NCBI RefSeq assembly: GCF_000374145.1
Contig: NZ_KB893664.1
Location: forward strand, 5,301-69,300
Direction: 5' to 3'
Length of the DNA stretch: 64,000 nucleotides
Source: Neomegalonema perideroedes DSM 15528
Lineage (GTDB): Bacteria; Pseudomonadota; Alphaproteobacteria; Rhodobacterales; Rhodobacteraceae
Shown one piece after another: positions 26,328 to 37,051 of this stretch; positions within the stretch are counted from its first letter, which is position 1, and each line of letters begins with the position of its first letter. A program made the position numbers and the translations under genes. The notes beneath the pieces are model-generated. The model had not been told where the DNA came from, made no database searches, and was given only the letters and a program-made list of their open reading frames with translations.

Positions 26328-27083
26328 TCAGCGTCCCAAATAGCGTTCGATGACGAGGGGGTCGGCGCTCACATGGTCCAGCGAGCCCTGAGCCAGAACC
26401 GCGCCCTCCGCGAGGCAGGTCACGCGGCAATCGAGATCCCGCACGAAGCTCATGTCATGCTCGACCACCAGCACGGAGTGATCCTGCGCGATCTCCTTCA
26501 GCAGCCGCGAGGTCTCGATGGTTTCGGCGTCGGTCATGCCCGCCACGGGCTCGTCGACGAGCAGAAGCCGGGGCGCCTGAGCCAGCAGCATGCCGATCTC
26601 CAGCCATTGTTTCTGGCCATGCGAGAGATCCGCCGCGAGGTCGTTCCGGCGGCTCCCGAGCCGCACGAGGTCGAGGATCTCGCGGATGCGGGCCTCGTCG
26701 GCGGGATTGGAGCGGTAGAACCATGAGGCGAAGACGCCGCGCGGATTCTTCAGCGCCAATTCCAGATTATCCCAGACGGTCTGGCTCTCGAAGACGGTGG
26801 GCTTCTGGAACTTCCGGCCGATCCCGAGATTGGCGATTTCGGTTTCGCTCTTGCGGGTCAGATCGATTCCGCCCTCGAAATAGACCTCGCCGGAATCGGG
26901 GCGGGTCTTGCCGGTCACGATGTCCATCATGGTGGTCTTGCCCGCGCCGTTCGGGCCGATGATGGCTTGCAGCTCGTCGCGCTTCAGCACCAGAGACAAA
27001 GAATTCAGCGCGCGGAAGCCGTCGAAGGAGACGGTCACGCCGTCGAGATAGAGGAGGCAGTCCTCCGGCAGAACCTTGCTCAT
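26328..27083 (-). CDS. urtD: urea ABC transporter ATP-binding protein UrtD
   Basis: This encodes 251 residues, a LivG-type ATPase with Walker A GPNGAGKT, signature LSHGQKQWLEIGMLL and Walker B LLLVDEPVAGMTDAE. The LSHGQKQWLEIGM variant is characteristic of UrtD. The ATG at 27083 overlaps the urtC stop by 4 nt. It pairs with UrtE as the heterodimeric ATPase of the urea importer. Confidence 0.94.
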   Translation of the reverse strand: MSKVLPEDCLLYLDGVTVSFDGFRALNSLSLVLKRDELQAIIGPNGAGKTTMMDIVTGKTRPDSGEVYFEGGIDLTRKSETEIANLGIGRKFQKPTVFESQTVWDNLELALKNPRGVFASWFYRSNPADEARIREILDLVRLGSRRNDLAADLSHGQKQWLEIGMLLAQAPRLLLVDEPVAGMTDAETIETSRLLKEIAQDHSVLVVEHDMSFVRDLDCRVTCLAEGAVLAQGSLDHVSADPLVIERYLGR

Positions 27084-28270
27084 GGGGCGGCCTCCTGAGC
27101 GGCGGGGATGGGATCGGCGGCGGAAGGCTCAGGATCGGGATCGACGCCCGCCTGTTTGCGCGCCGAGGCGCGCCGGGCCGCCCAGCCCGCCCGGATCGAG
27201 GCGAGGACGCCGAGGATCCCTTTGGGCATGAACAGCGTCACGAAGACGAAAAGCCCGCCGAGCAGAAAGAGCCAGATCTCCGGGAAGCTGGCCGTGAACC
27301 AGGATTTCCCCGCGCTCACCAGCCCCGCCCCGAGGATCGGCCCGATCAGGGTGCCGCGTCCGCCGACGGCGGCCCAGATCACCACCTCGATGGAGGCGCC
27401 GGGGTCGAAGGCGCCGGGGTTGATGATCCCCACCTGCGGCGTATGCAGAGCCCCCGCCAGACCCGCCATCATCGCCGAGAGCGTGAAGACGAAGAGCTTC
27501 ACATGATCCGCCCGATAGCCGAGGAAGCGCGCGCGGCTTTCGGCGTCGCGCACGGCGATCATCAGCTTGCCGAGCTTGGAGCGCACGATCAGCGAGCAGA
27601 GCAGAAAGCACAGAGCCAGCAAGATCGCCGAAGCCGAGAAGAGCGCCGCCCGCGTCTCGGGCGCGGCGATGGGGCGCCCGAGGATCTCGCGAAAGCCCGT
27701 CAGGCCGTTATTGCCGCCGAATCCCATGTCGTTGCGGAAGAAGGCCAGCATCAGCGCATAGGTCATGGCTTGGGTGATGATCGAGAGATAAACCCCCGTC
27801 ACGCGGCTCTTGAAGGCCAGCCAGCCGAAGAGGAAGGCCAGAAGCCCCGGAACGACCATGGTCATCAGGGCCGCGAACCAGAACTGGTCGAAGCCGAGCC
27901 AATACCAAGGCAGCTCCTTCCAGCCGAGGAAGACCATGAAATCCGGCAGAACGGGATTGGCGTAGACGCCGTAAGGCCCGATCTGACGCATCAGATGCAT
28001 GCCCATGGCGTAGCCGCCCAGCGCGAAGAAGGCCGCATGTCCGAGCGAAAGAATGCCGCAATAGCCCCAGACCAGATCCAGCGCCAAAGCGAGTGTGGCG
28101 TAGGTCAGGTATTTCCCCAGAAGCGGCATCATGTGGTTGGGCAGGCGCAGAGCATGCCCCTCCGGCAGCGCGAGATTCGAGAGCGGCGCCAGAACCGCGA
28201 CGGCGAGCAGAATCCCCGCCACCCAGAGCGCCCGACTCCCGAGCCTGTGATAAAGACCAGCCGCGATCAT
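27080..28270 (-). CDS. urtC: urea ABC transporter permease UrtC
   Basis: This encodes 396 residues, a LivM-type inner-membrane permease with about nine or ten hydrophobic segments and the conserved stretch DLVWGYCGILSLGHAAFFALGG typical of the family (only its core is cited here). The C-terminal 40 residues are a basic then Pro/Glu-rich cytoplasmic tail (after RAGWAARRASARKQAG), longer than needed for the fold. It overlaps urtB and urtD by 4 nt each. Confidence 0.93.
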   Translation of the reverse strand: MIAAGLYHRLGSRALWVAGILLAVAVLAPLSNLALPEGHALRLPNHMMPLLGKYLTYATLALALDLVWGYCGILSLGHAAFFALGGYAMGMHLMRQIGPYGVYANPVLPDFMVFLGWKELPWYWLGFDQFWFAALMTMVVPGLLAFLFGWLAFKSRVTGVYLSIITQAMTYALMLAFFRNDMGFGGNNGLTGFREILGRPIAAPETRAALFSASAILLALCFLLCSLIVRSKLGKLMIAVRDAESRARFLGYRADHVKLFVFTLSAMMAGLAGALHTPQVGIINPGAFDPGASIEVVIWAAVGGRGTLIGPILGAGLVSAGKSWFTASFPEIWLFLLGGLFVFVTLFMPKGILGVLASIRAGWAARRASARKQAGVDPDPEPSAADPIPAAQEAAP

Positions 28271-29943
28271 GCCTCAGCCGCCCTTCCCTTGAGCGCGAAG
28301 AGCCCGCGCGGTCTGTATTGGATGAAGAGGATGATGAAGACGAGGATGGCGATCTTCGCCAGCACCGCGCCCCAATAGGGTTCGAGGAATTTATTCGCGA
28401 TTCCGAGCGTCATGGCTCCGACCAGCGCGCCCCAGAGATTCCCCACTCCGCCGAAGACCACCACCATGAAGCTGTCGATGATGTAGCCTTGGCCCAGATT
28501 GGGGGAGACGTTGTCGATCTGCGAGAGCGCCACGCCCGCCAGACCCGCCACGCCCGAGCCGAGGCCGAAGGTCAGGGCGTCCACCCAAGGCGTCCGCACG
28601 CCCATGGCCGAGGCCATGCGGCGGTTCTGCGTCACGGCGCGCATCTGGAGTCCGAAGAAGGTCTTGTTCAGCACCATCAGCAACAGCGCGAAGACCGCCA
28701 GAGCGAAGATTAAAATCCAGAGCCGGTTCCAGGTGATCGTCAGGCCGCCCAGCTCGAAGGCGCCGGACATCCACGAAGGATTCCCCACATTCTGATTGGT
28801 CGCGCCGAAGATGCTCCGCACGCCCTGCTGAATGATCAGCGAGAGGCCCCAGGTCGCGAGCAGCGTCTCCAGAGGCCGCCCGTAAAGCCAGCGGATGATC
28901 CCCCGCTCGACGGCCACGCCCACCAGCCCCGTCACGAGGAAGGCCGCCGGAACCGCTATGGCGAGGGAATAATCGAAAAGGCCGGGACTATGGGCCCGGA
29001 TGAGATCCTGAACGACGAAGGTGGTGTAAGCGCCGATCATGACCATCTCGCCATGGGCCATGTTGATCACGCCCATCACGCCGAAGGTGATCGCCAGACC
29101 TATGGCCGCCAGCAGCAGCACCGAGCCGAGAGAAATCCCCGACCAGATGTTTTGGCCGATCCCCCAATAGGCGAGGCGACGCTGAATCCGCTCGATCCCC
29201 TCCTGCAAAGCCGGACGCGCCGCTTCGGGCGCCGAGGCCAAAGCTCCGTTGAGCAGCCCCAGCGAAGCCCGGTCGCCGCGCGCCGCGAGAAGCTCCACCG
29301 CCGCCGCGACCTCCTCCGCCGAGGCCGATCCTCCGCGCAAGAGGATCGCCGCGCGGGCCTGCTCCATGAGCAGGCGGAGGCGGGGATCCTGCTCCTCGGC
29401 GAGGGCCGCCTCCAGCAGGGGCGAATTGGCCGGATCGGGATTGGCGAAGATCTGCGCGGCGGCGCTCCGGCGCACGGCGGGATCTTCATGGCGCAAGGTG
29501 AGTCCGCCGATAGCCGCGGCGATGTCGCGGCGCAGGGCGTTGTTGATGCGCAGAGCCTTCAGCGCGCCCAGAGAAGCCGCCTCCAGAGGCGCGCCGGTCA
29601 CGGCGTCGACGAAGCGGTCCGGGCCGAGCCGGACGGCCATCGCGCCGGAGGCGCTCTGATTCAGCGTCCCCGCCGCCAGAGCCTGAAGAACCGGCAGGGC
29701 CTCCGCCTCGCCCGAGGCCGACAAAGCCGCCACGGCGGCCCGCAATTGAGGGAGTCCGGCGTCCCGCATCCCCGCCACGATCTCGGCCAGACCCGGCGGC
29801 GCGGGGGAGGGCGCTTCGGCGGGCTCCTGAGCCTGCGCCGTCCGCAAACTAAACGCGAAAGCGAAGAGAAGCAAAAATGCCGCAAAGACGAGGAGGGAGC
29901 GCGCGAAGCCGCAGATTCTCAGAAAACGCGCAGAGCCGCTCAT
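28267..29943 (-). CDS. urtB: urea ABC transporter permease UrtB
   Basis: This encodes 558 residues. A signal-anchor (SLLVFAAFLLLFAFAFSLR) is followed by an extra N-terminal extracytoplasmic domain of about 220 residues, rich in Ala and Leu and helical. Then comes a LivH-type permease domain with GVMGVINMAHGEMVMIGAY and the motif PTLGQ-like NLGQGYIIDSFMVVVFGGVG. The N-terminal extension is usual for UrtB and distinguishes it from LivH. The start at 29943 is chosen because the predicted signal begins here. The gap to urtA upstream holds two hairpins. Confidence 0.92.
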   Translation of the reverse strand: MSGSARFLRICGFARSLLVFAAFLLLFAFAFSLRTAQAQEPAEAPSPAPPGLAEIVAGMRDAGLPQLRAAVAALSASGEAEALPVLQALAAGTLNQSASGAMAVRLGPDRFVDAVTGAPLEAASLGALKALRINNALRRDIAAAIGGLTLRHEDPAVRRSAAAQIFANPDPANSPLLEAALAEEQDPRLRLLMEQARAAILLRGGSASAEEVAAAVELLAARGDRASLGLLNGALASAPEAARPALQEGIERIQRRLAYWGIGQNIWSGISLGSVLLLAAIGLAITFGVMGVINMAHGEMVMIGAYTTFVVQDLIRAHSPGLFDYSLAIAVPAAFLVTGLVGVAVERGIIRWLYGRPLETLLATWGLSLIIQQGVRSIFGATNQNVGNPSWMSGAFELGGLTITWNRLWILIFALAVFALLLMVLNKTFFGLQMRAVTQNRRMASAMGVRTPWVDALTFGLGSGVAGLAGVALSQIDNVSPNLGQGYIIDSFMVVVFGGVGNLWGALVGAMTLGIANKFLEPYWGAVLAKIAILVFIILFIQYRPRGLFALKGRAAEA

Positions 29944-29982
29944 AGGGCGTTCCTCGTCTCTGGGGGTTGTTCGGAAGGAGAT

Positions 29983-30082
29983 CGGAGCGCGGCCGAAGGA
30001 AAAAGCCGCGCTCCGACGCATGAGCCCTTGGGCGGGCTTTCAGAGCGCCGTCGGACAGGATGAGAAGCGTCCCGACGCTCTA
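29983..30082 (-). promoter_or_regulatory. two hairpins in the urtA-urtB intergenic region
   Basis: The gap is 159 bp in an otherwise overlapping operon. A perfect 11-bp stem CGGAGCGCGGC (29983-29993) pairs with GCCGCGCTCCG (30006-30016). A second, interrupted stem pairs AGAGCG (30043-30048) with CGCTCT (30077-30082), with further pairing inside. Neither has a U-tract in the gene direction, so they look like mRNA stabilising or attenuating structures that favour the binding-protein message. Confidence 0.6.
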
Positions 30083-30102
30083 AACTTCAGCTTGGCCGCG
30101 CC

Positions 30103-31404
30103 TCATTGGGCGGCGGCGCCGCAAGTCTGCGTGACCGTGTTGTAATTGCCGCAATTGATCGGCGCGGTCCAATCGGCCTCCAGATCCTTGGAGCCGGGCA
30201 GGAAATCCGACCAAGCGTCGCCGGGGACGAGATCCCCGGTCTCCGAGACGACGAAGAACTGGCCGTCTTCCTGAATCTCGCCGATCAGCACCGGCTTGGT
30301 GATGTGATGGTTCGGCAGCATCTTCGCCACGCCGCCCGTGAGGTTCGGAGTCTCCAGCCCGACGATGGCTTCGATCACCGCGTCGGGATCGGTGGTCCCC
30401 GCCGCCTCGACCGCCTTCACCCAGAGATTGAAGCCGATGTAATGGGCCTCCATGGGATCATTGGTCACGCGCTTGTCGTTTTTGATGAAGGCTTGCCAAT
30501 CGGCGATGAATTCGGCGTTCTCGGGCGTGTCGACGCTCATGAAGTAGTTCCAGGCCGCCAGATGCCCCACCAGCGGCGCGGCGTCGAAGCCCGAAAGCTC
30601 CTCTTCGCCCACCGAGAAGGCCACGACCGGAATATCCTCGGCCTTGACGCCCTGATTGGCCAGTTCGCGATAGAAAGGCACGTTGGCGTCGCCGTTGATG
30701 GTCGAGACCACGGCGGTCTTCTTGCCCGTCGAGCCGAAGGCCACGATGTCGGAGACGATGGTCTGCCAGTCGGAATGGCCGAAGGGCGTGTAGTTGATCA
30801 TGATGTCTTCGGCGGCCACGCCCTTGTCCTTGAGATATTGCTCAAGGATGAGGTTGGTCGTCTGGGGATAAACGTAATCGGTGCCCGCCAGAACCCAGCG
30901 CTCCACGCCTTCCTCGTTCATGAGGTAGTCGACGGCGGGAATGGCCTGCTGGTTCGGAGAGGCGCCCGTGTAGAAGACGTTGCGCTGGCTCTCCTCGCCC
31001 TCATATTGCACCGGATAGAACAACAGCCCGTTCAGCTCCTCGAAGACCGGCAGCGCCGACTTGCGGCAGACCGAGGTCCAGCAGCCGAAGACCACGTCCA
31101 CCTTGTCGACTTCGAGCATGCGGCGCGCCAGTTCGGCGGCCAGAGGCCAGTCGGAGGCGATGTCCACCGTCACCGGCTCCAGAGGCCGCCCGAGCAGGCC
31201 GCCCGCCGCGTTCTGCTTCTCGATGAGGAAGAGCATCGTGTCTTTGAGCGTGGTCTCGGAGATCGCCATGGTCCCCGAGAGCGAATGCAGGATTCCGACC
31301 TTGATCGGCTCGCCTTCCTGCGCGAAGGCGACGCCCGCCGTCAGAGGGGCGCTTAAAGCTCCCGCCAGAAGCGCGCTCCTGCCCCAACCCATCCAATTCG
31401 CCAT
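30103..31404 (-). CDS. urtA: urea ABC transporter substrate-binding protein UrtA
   Basis: This encodes 433 residues with signal peptide SALLAGALSAPLTAGVAFA and mature start QEGEPIKVGILHSLSGTMAI, the family-typical opening. The periplasmic protein belongs to the amide/urea-binding (FmdD/UrtA) group, with conserved FGCWTSVCRKSALPVFEELN and GTDYVYPQTTN. I chose the ATG at 31404; the in-frame ATG at 31458 lies within the first base pairs of a good sigma-54 promoter and would not be in the message. It begins the urtABCDE operon. Confidence 0.94.
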   Translation of the reverse strand: MANWMGWGRSALLAGALSAPLTAGVAFAQEGEPIKVGILHSLSGTMAISETTLKDTMLFLIEKQNAAGGLLGRPLEPVTVDIASDWPLAAELARRMLEVDKVDVVFGCWTSVCRKSALPVFEELNGLLFYPVQYEGEESQRNVFYTGASPNQQAIPAVDYLMNEEGVERWVLAGTDYVYPQTTNLILEQYLKDKGVAAEDIMINYTPFGHSDWQTIVSDIVAFGSTGKKTAVVSTINGDANVPFYRELANQGVKAEDIPVVAFSVGEEELSGFDAAPLVGHLAAWNYFMSVDTPENAEFIADWQAFIKNDKRVTNDPMEAHYIGFNLWVKAVEAAGTTDPDAVIEAIVGLETPNLTGGVAKMLPNHHITKPVLIGEIQEDGQFFVVSETGDLVPGDAWSDFLPGSKDLEADWTAPINCGNYNTVTQTCGAAAQ

Positions 31405-31439
31405 CTTCGGTCCCCGATGATTATTGCGCTGCGAAACGC

Positions 31440-31457
31440 AAAGCAAAGGCTGAGCCA
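31440..31457 (-). promoter_or_regulatory. sigma-54 (RpoN) promoter of urtA
   Basis: The minus strand reads TGGCTCAGCCTTTGCTTT from 31457. This matches the -24/-12 consensus TGGCACR-N4-TTGCW with one mismatch (T for A at the fifth position) and exact spacing. Transcription would begin near 31432, giving a leader of about 28 nt before the urtA ATG. This suggests NtrC-type nitrogen control. No clear NtrC sites were found upstream. Confidence 0.75.
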
Positions 31458-31766
31458 TATGTGGGGAATCAAAGGGATAGAGGGTGAATCACGGAGGATT
31501 CGCCGGAGTCCCCCTCGCAAATGCGAGGATGGAGGCGGTCAAAGCTTCTTATCAGCATAAAATATGAGCTTAGGCGAAAATAATGGATTAAAAAATCATC
31601 AAAAATATGAATGAAGTCTAAATTTTATGCAAAAATCTCCGATCAATCTTTGAGCGGGCGGCGGCGGGCCATGGAGAGCGAAGCGATTTTAAGGAAATTC
31701 GGCCTTTTTCCTCCGCCGCCCCATGGAGGGTCTTGGGGCGGCGGGGGGGCGGCGGGGGGGCGGCGA
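31458..31766. other. intergenic region between urtA and VWA gene
   Basis: No gene is seen. It holds a 7-bp perfect inverted repeat CCTCGCA-AA-TGCGAGG (31513-31528), an AT-rich stretch (about 31545-31650) that may contain activator sites for urtA, and a stable hairpin pairing CCGCCGCCCCA (31713-31723) with TGGGGCGGCGG (31734-31744). The hairpin is followed on the plus strand by long G runs up to 31760. The hairpin lies just after the VWA gene stop but has no U-tract in that direction, so its terminator role is uncertain. Confidence 0.5.
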
Positions 31767-32519
31767 TCAGGGAGCCGGGACGACGGCGATCGGGCGCGTG
31801 GCGATCACTTCGCTGTCGCGGAAGGAATAGCGCAATTCATAGGCGCCCGGCTCGGCGGGCAGTTGGATCCGGGCGGGATTGCCGCGCTCCGTATAGGCGA
31901 AGTCGGAATATCTCCCGCCGACCGGGGCGATCTGGATATTGTCGCGAGGGGCGTTGGGGCCGACCCACTCCACTTCGATCACGGATCCGGCGGGGGCGCT
32001 TTCCGGCGCGGTCAGGGAGGTTTCGATCTCGGTGACCGTGATGGGGCGCGTGGCGATGGTTTCGGCGTCGCGGAAGGAATAGCGCAGTTCATAGGCGCCC
32101 GGCTTCGCCGGAAGCTGGACGCGCGCCGGATTTCCGCGCTCCGTATAGGCGAAGTCGTAATATCCCCCGCCGACCGGGGCGATCTGGATATTGTCGCGAG
32201 AGGCGTTGGGGCCGACCCACTCCACTTCGAGCATGGAGCCAGCGGGGGCGCTTTCCGGCGCGGTCAGAGTGGTTTCCGTCTCGGTGATCGTGATGGGGCG
32301 CGTGGCGATGGTTTCGGCGTCGCGGAAGGAATAGCGCAATTCATATTCGCCCGGCTCGGCGGGCGTTTGCAGCCGCGCCGGATTTCCGCGCTCCGTATAG
32401 GCGAAGTCGTAATATCTCGCCCCGACCGGGGCGATCTGGATGTTGTCGCGCTCGGCGTCGGGTCCGGTCCACTCCACTTCGAGCATGGATCCGGCGGGGG
32501 CGCTCTCCGGAGCGGTCAG
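31767..32519 (-). repeat. three tandem 252-bp repeats in the VWA gene
   Basis: Three copies of an 84-codon unit lie head to tail; the landmark GGGCGCGTGGCGAT recurs at 31792, 32044 and 32296, exactly 252 bp apart. The DNA is highly similar between copies, including silent positions, which indicates recent duplication or ongoing homogenisation. Confidence 0.93.
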
Positions 32520-33740
32520 CGCGGCTTTCGGCGCCGGAGCCTCGAAGACCATCCGATGCTCCAGAGGCTCGCCCGCGACGACCTGAAGCTCGGCCGTCTT
32601 CTCCTGCTCCAGCACGACGTGATAGCCCGTCACGCGCCAGAGGCCGGGCCGCACTTCGATCTCGCCGGGATTGCCGTCGATCTCGAAGCCCTCGCCGTCG
32701 AGGCTGAGGCTCCAGACCACCGGAGTCTCGACCACGGGGCCGTCCTCCTCCTCCATGACGGCGGTCAGGGTCACGGCGGAGGGCGCGGGTTCGGCGGGCG
32801 GGAAAAGCGCGGTCAGGGCGCGGGCGCCCTCCGGCGCGAAGGAATCCGTATGCTGCGCGAACATGTCCAATTCGGCCGCATGGGCGGTCACGACGTATTC
32901 GCCGAAAGGAAGCTCCGCCGTGACGGGATTGCCCGTCAATTCAGCCGCGAAGCCGAGGGCCTCGCTGGAGATCTCCCACAGCACTTCGCCGGGAACGAGG
33001 TTTCCGGTCGCCGGGACGGCGGACCAGGACCAAACCGCCTCCGGCCCGATGGGCTCCGGCGAGAGATGCGCGGCGAAGGAGAACTCGGCCGACGTCGGCG
33101 CCGCGACGACCTGCTGAAGCGCCTCGGTCAGCTCCTCGGCGTCGTCGGCGGTGAGGAAGCGGCCTCCGGTCTCCTCGGCGATGCAGCGCATCTGCATCAG
33201 AGCTTCGGCCTCGCCCTTCACGTCGAAGCCGACGACATGGGCGGTGAAGTCGATTCCGGCCTCCTCCAGCGCGCGGGCGGCGGCGCAAGGGTCTGGATTG
33301 CAGGTCTCGATTCCATCCGAGACGAGGATCACCGTAGCGGCCTGCTCGGTGTGGCGCAGAGCTTGGGCGGCGGCGATCACCGCGTCGGTCATCGGAGTCA
33401 TGCCGCGCGGATTCAGCTCGTTCACGATCTTGACGATCTCCGGCGCGGTTCCGGGCGCGGGCTCGACGATGGTCTGGATGTCGGAGCATTGGCCGCGCTG
33501 GCGATGGCCGTAAGCCACGAAGCCGAGATTCTGATCCGCCGGGAAATCCTTCAGGATTCCGGCCACCGCCTCGCGGGCGATGACGATCTTGTTCACGCCG
33601 TCGATCTGGCCCCACATGGAGCCGGAAGCGTCGAGGACGAGGATGGTGTTCGGCCGCTCCTGCGCCAGAGCGGGCGGAGCCGCCGCGCTCAGGCCGAGAA
33701 GGGCGAGGGCGGCGGGCGCCGCTTTCAGAACAGGCTTCAT
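31767..33740 (-). CDS. exported VWA-domain protein with three C-terminal tandem repeats
   Basis: This encodes 657 residues with signal peptide MKPVLKAAPAALALLGLSAA cut after ALA. A von Willebrand factor A domain follows at about 30-215 with an intact MIDAS motif DASGS at residues 37-41 and later MTPMTDAV. Middle beta-rich modules are followed by three nearly identical 84-residue repeats, each starting LTAPESAPAGS and containing RDNIQIAPVG and ELRYSFRD. Such modules suggest extracytoplasmic protein-protein or surface binding, but the ligand is unknown. The start is the ATG at the signal peptide; open frame continues upstream without support. It is divergent from the sigma-54 activator gene. 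Confidence 0.88.
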   Translation of the reverse strand: MKPVLKAAPAALALLGLSAAAPPALAQERPNTILVLDASGSMWGQIDGVNKIVIAREAVAGILKDFPADQNLGFVAYGHRQRGQCSDIQTIVEPAPGTAPEIVKIVNELNPRGMTPMTDAVIAAAQALRHTEQAATVILVSDGIETCNPDPCAAARALEEAGIDFTAHVVGFDVKGEAEALMQMRCIAEETGGRFLTADDAEELTEALQQVVAAPTSAEFSFAAHLSPEPIGPEAVWSWSAVPATGNLVPGEVLWEISSEALGFAAELTGNPVTAELPFGEYVVTAHAAELDMFAQHTDSFAPEGARALTALFPPAEPAPSAVTLTAVMEEEDGPVVETPVVWSLSLDGEGFEIDGNPGEIEVRPGLWRVTGYHVVLEQEKTAELQVVAGEPLEHRMVFEAPAPKAALTAPESAPAGSMLEVEWTGPDAERDNIQIAPVGARYYDFAYTERGNPARLQTPAEPGEYELRYSFRDAETIATRPITITETETTLTAPESAPAGSMLEVEWVGPNASRDNIQIAPVGGGYYDFAYTERGNPARVQLPAKPGAYELRYSFRDAETIATRPITVTEIETSLTAPESAPAGSVIEVEWVGPNAPRDNIQIAPVGGRYSDFAYTERGNPARIQLPAEPGAYELRYSFRDSEVIATRPIAVVPAP

Positions 33741-33770
33741 GCCGAATCTCCGTAAGAAGCAGCCCCGGAT

Positions 33771-33796
33771 GGCCGAGAATAAAGGGCCGAGAATAA
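33771..33796. repeat. 12-bp direct repeat upstream of VWA gene
   Basis: GGCCGAGAATAA occurs at 33771-33782 and again at 33785-33796, a 14-bp period. It lies 31-56 bp upstream of the VWA start codon in the divergent region with the sigma-54 activator gene. It could be a regulator site; no binding protein can be named. Confidence 0.55.
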
Positions 33797-33933
33797 GCGG
33801 TCGTCCTCTGCGGAGGGATCCCGATCCGGGAATTCTCCGCGAAGGCGAGCATAAGCTCATGCGATCAAAATATGAAAACATCTTCGGGCTGGCGCTTATC
33901 CTGACGCGGAATTTCAGAGCGAGGCGCGGCGCC

Positions 33934-35946
<2,013 letters not shown>

Positions 35947-35951
35947 GGGCG

Positions 35952-36485
35952 TTAGGCGCGAGCAAGCCGCCGGAACATATAGGTCGTGGCGTGGGTGGCG
36001 CCGCCGTCGGGATTCCAGGCGTAATCCGGGATGATCCCCGCCGTCTCGAAGCCGACCGAGGCGTAAAGCGGCTCTGCGGCGTCTCCGGTCCGGGTGTCGA
36101 GGGTGACGAGGGTTTTGCCCAGCTCCTCCGCCCGCTCCAGAGCGCGGAGCATGAGCGCCCGGCCGATCCCGAGCCGACGGGCGCGGGGATGGACGATCAT
36201 CTTGGCGATTTCGCCCCGATGCCGCTGATTGGGCGGCATGGCGAGGATCAGCTGCACCACGCCGAGAAGCTCGCCGTCGCGCTCCGCCCCGAAGAGGATG
36301 CGCCGCCCGGCCTCAAGCTCGGGCCGCACGTCCCGCGACCAGAAGCGCGCCGCGGCCTCGTCGGAGAGCGGGGCCATGAAGCTGACGGCCGCTCCGGCCT
36401 CCACGCTGTCGGCGAGGATGCGCGACAGCGCCCCCAGCCGTTCGTCGAGCGCCGCGGCGTCGAGTTCGCGAATCCGCAGATCCAT
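35952..36485 (-). CDS. GNAT-family acetyltransferase
   Basis: This encodes 177 residues of one GNAT domain. The acetyl-CoA-binding motif A is visible as IAKMIVHPRARRLGIGRALM (the R-x-x-G-I-G part), followed by motif B TLDTRTGDAAEPLYASVGFETAG. The acceptor is unknown. It lies 11 nt behind the XRE-cupin regulator gene on the same strand and is surely co-transcribed with it, so it is probably controlled by that repressor; the pairing is common for small detoxification or amine-modifying operons. Its stop is 5 bp from the stop of the convergent sigma-54 activator gene. Confidence 0.9.
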   Translation of the reverse strand: MDLRIRELDAAALDERLGALSRILADSVEAGAAVSFMAPLSDEAAARFWSRDVRPELEAGRRILFGAERDGELLGVVQLILAMPPNQRHRGEIAKMIVHPRARRLGIGRALMLRALERAEELGKTLVTLDTRTGDAAEPLYASVGFETAGIIPDYAWNPDGGATHATTYMFRRLARA

Positions 36486-36496
36486 GAAAAGGCTCC

Positions 36497-37051
36497 TCAG
36501 GTCATGGCGAGAAGATAGCGGGCCGGCTGCGCGCCGGTTTCAAAGCTGGAGGAGCCTTGCAGGCGGTATCTCAGGCAATCGCCCGGCTCCAGATCATAGC
36601 TCAGGCCGTCCGCCGTGAGCCTCAGCGCGCCCGAGAGCAGAACGAGATGATGCTCATGCCCGGCGAAGGCGGGGCGCTCATAGGCGATGCGCCGGTGCGG
36701 CGCGATTTCGCCCTCGATCATCTCGATGCGCAGAGAGGCGGCGGGCGGCGAGAGCGAGCGGCGGGCGAATCCGCTCCGCGCGTCGGTCCAGAGGGGCTGG
36801 TCGGCGCGGCGGAAGAGAGGCGGGAAGCTTCGCTCCATCGGCGCGAGCAACTGCGAGAGCGGCAGACCGAAGGCCGCCGCCAGCCGCCCCAGAGTCTCGG
36901 CGGTGGGGCTGACCTCGGCCTTCTCGATTCTGGAGAGCGTGGCCCGGCTGACGCCGCTGGCCTCGGCGAGCTCCTGCAGGCTGCGCCCGCGTTCCTGACG
37001 CAGGCGGCGCAGATGTCCGGCCAAGGCTTCATGAGGGTTGGTTTGCTTCAT
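36497..37051 (-). CDS. XRE-type HTH regulator with cupin sensor domain
   Basis: This encodes 184 residues. An N-terminal XRE helix-turn-helix (about 10-65, RSLQELAEASGVSRATLSRI) is followed by a C-terminal cupin domain (about 105-180) with HEHHLVLLSGALRLTADG and LEPGDCLRY. This layout is common in repressors that sense small ligands. Its start codon forms part of a perfect 11-bp inverted repeat, strong evidence for autoregulation. It heads a two-gene unit with the GNAT gene and is divergent from the ECF sigma factor gene. Confidence 0.9.
   Translation of the reverse strand: MKQTNPHEALAGHLRRLRQERGRSLQELAEASGVSRATLSRIEKAEVSPTAETLGRLAAAFGLPLSQLLAPMERSFPPLFRRADQPLWTDARSGFARRSLSPPAASLRIEMIEGEIAPHRRIAYERPAFAGHEHHLVLLSGALRLTADGLSYDLEPGDCLRYRLQGSSSFETGAQPARYLLAMT

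Noticed and set aside
31611-33755. Open frame of 714 codons on the plus strand
   Set aside because: Antisense to the VWA gene; its repetitive sequence only mirrors the 252-bp repeats.
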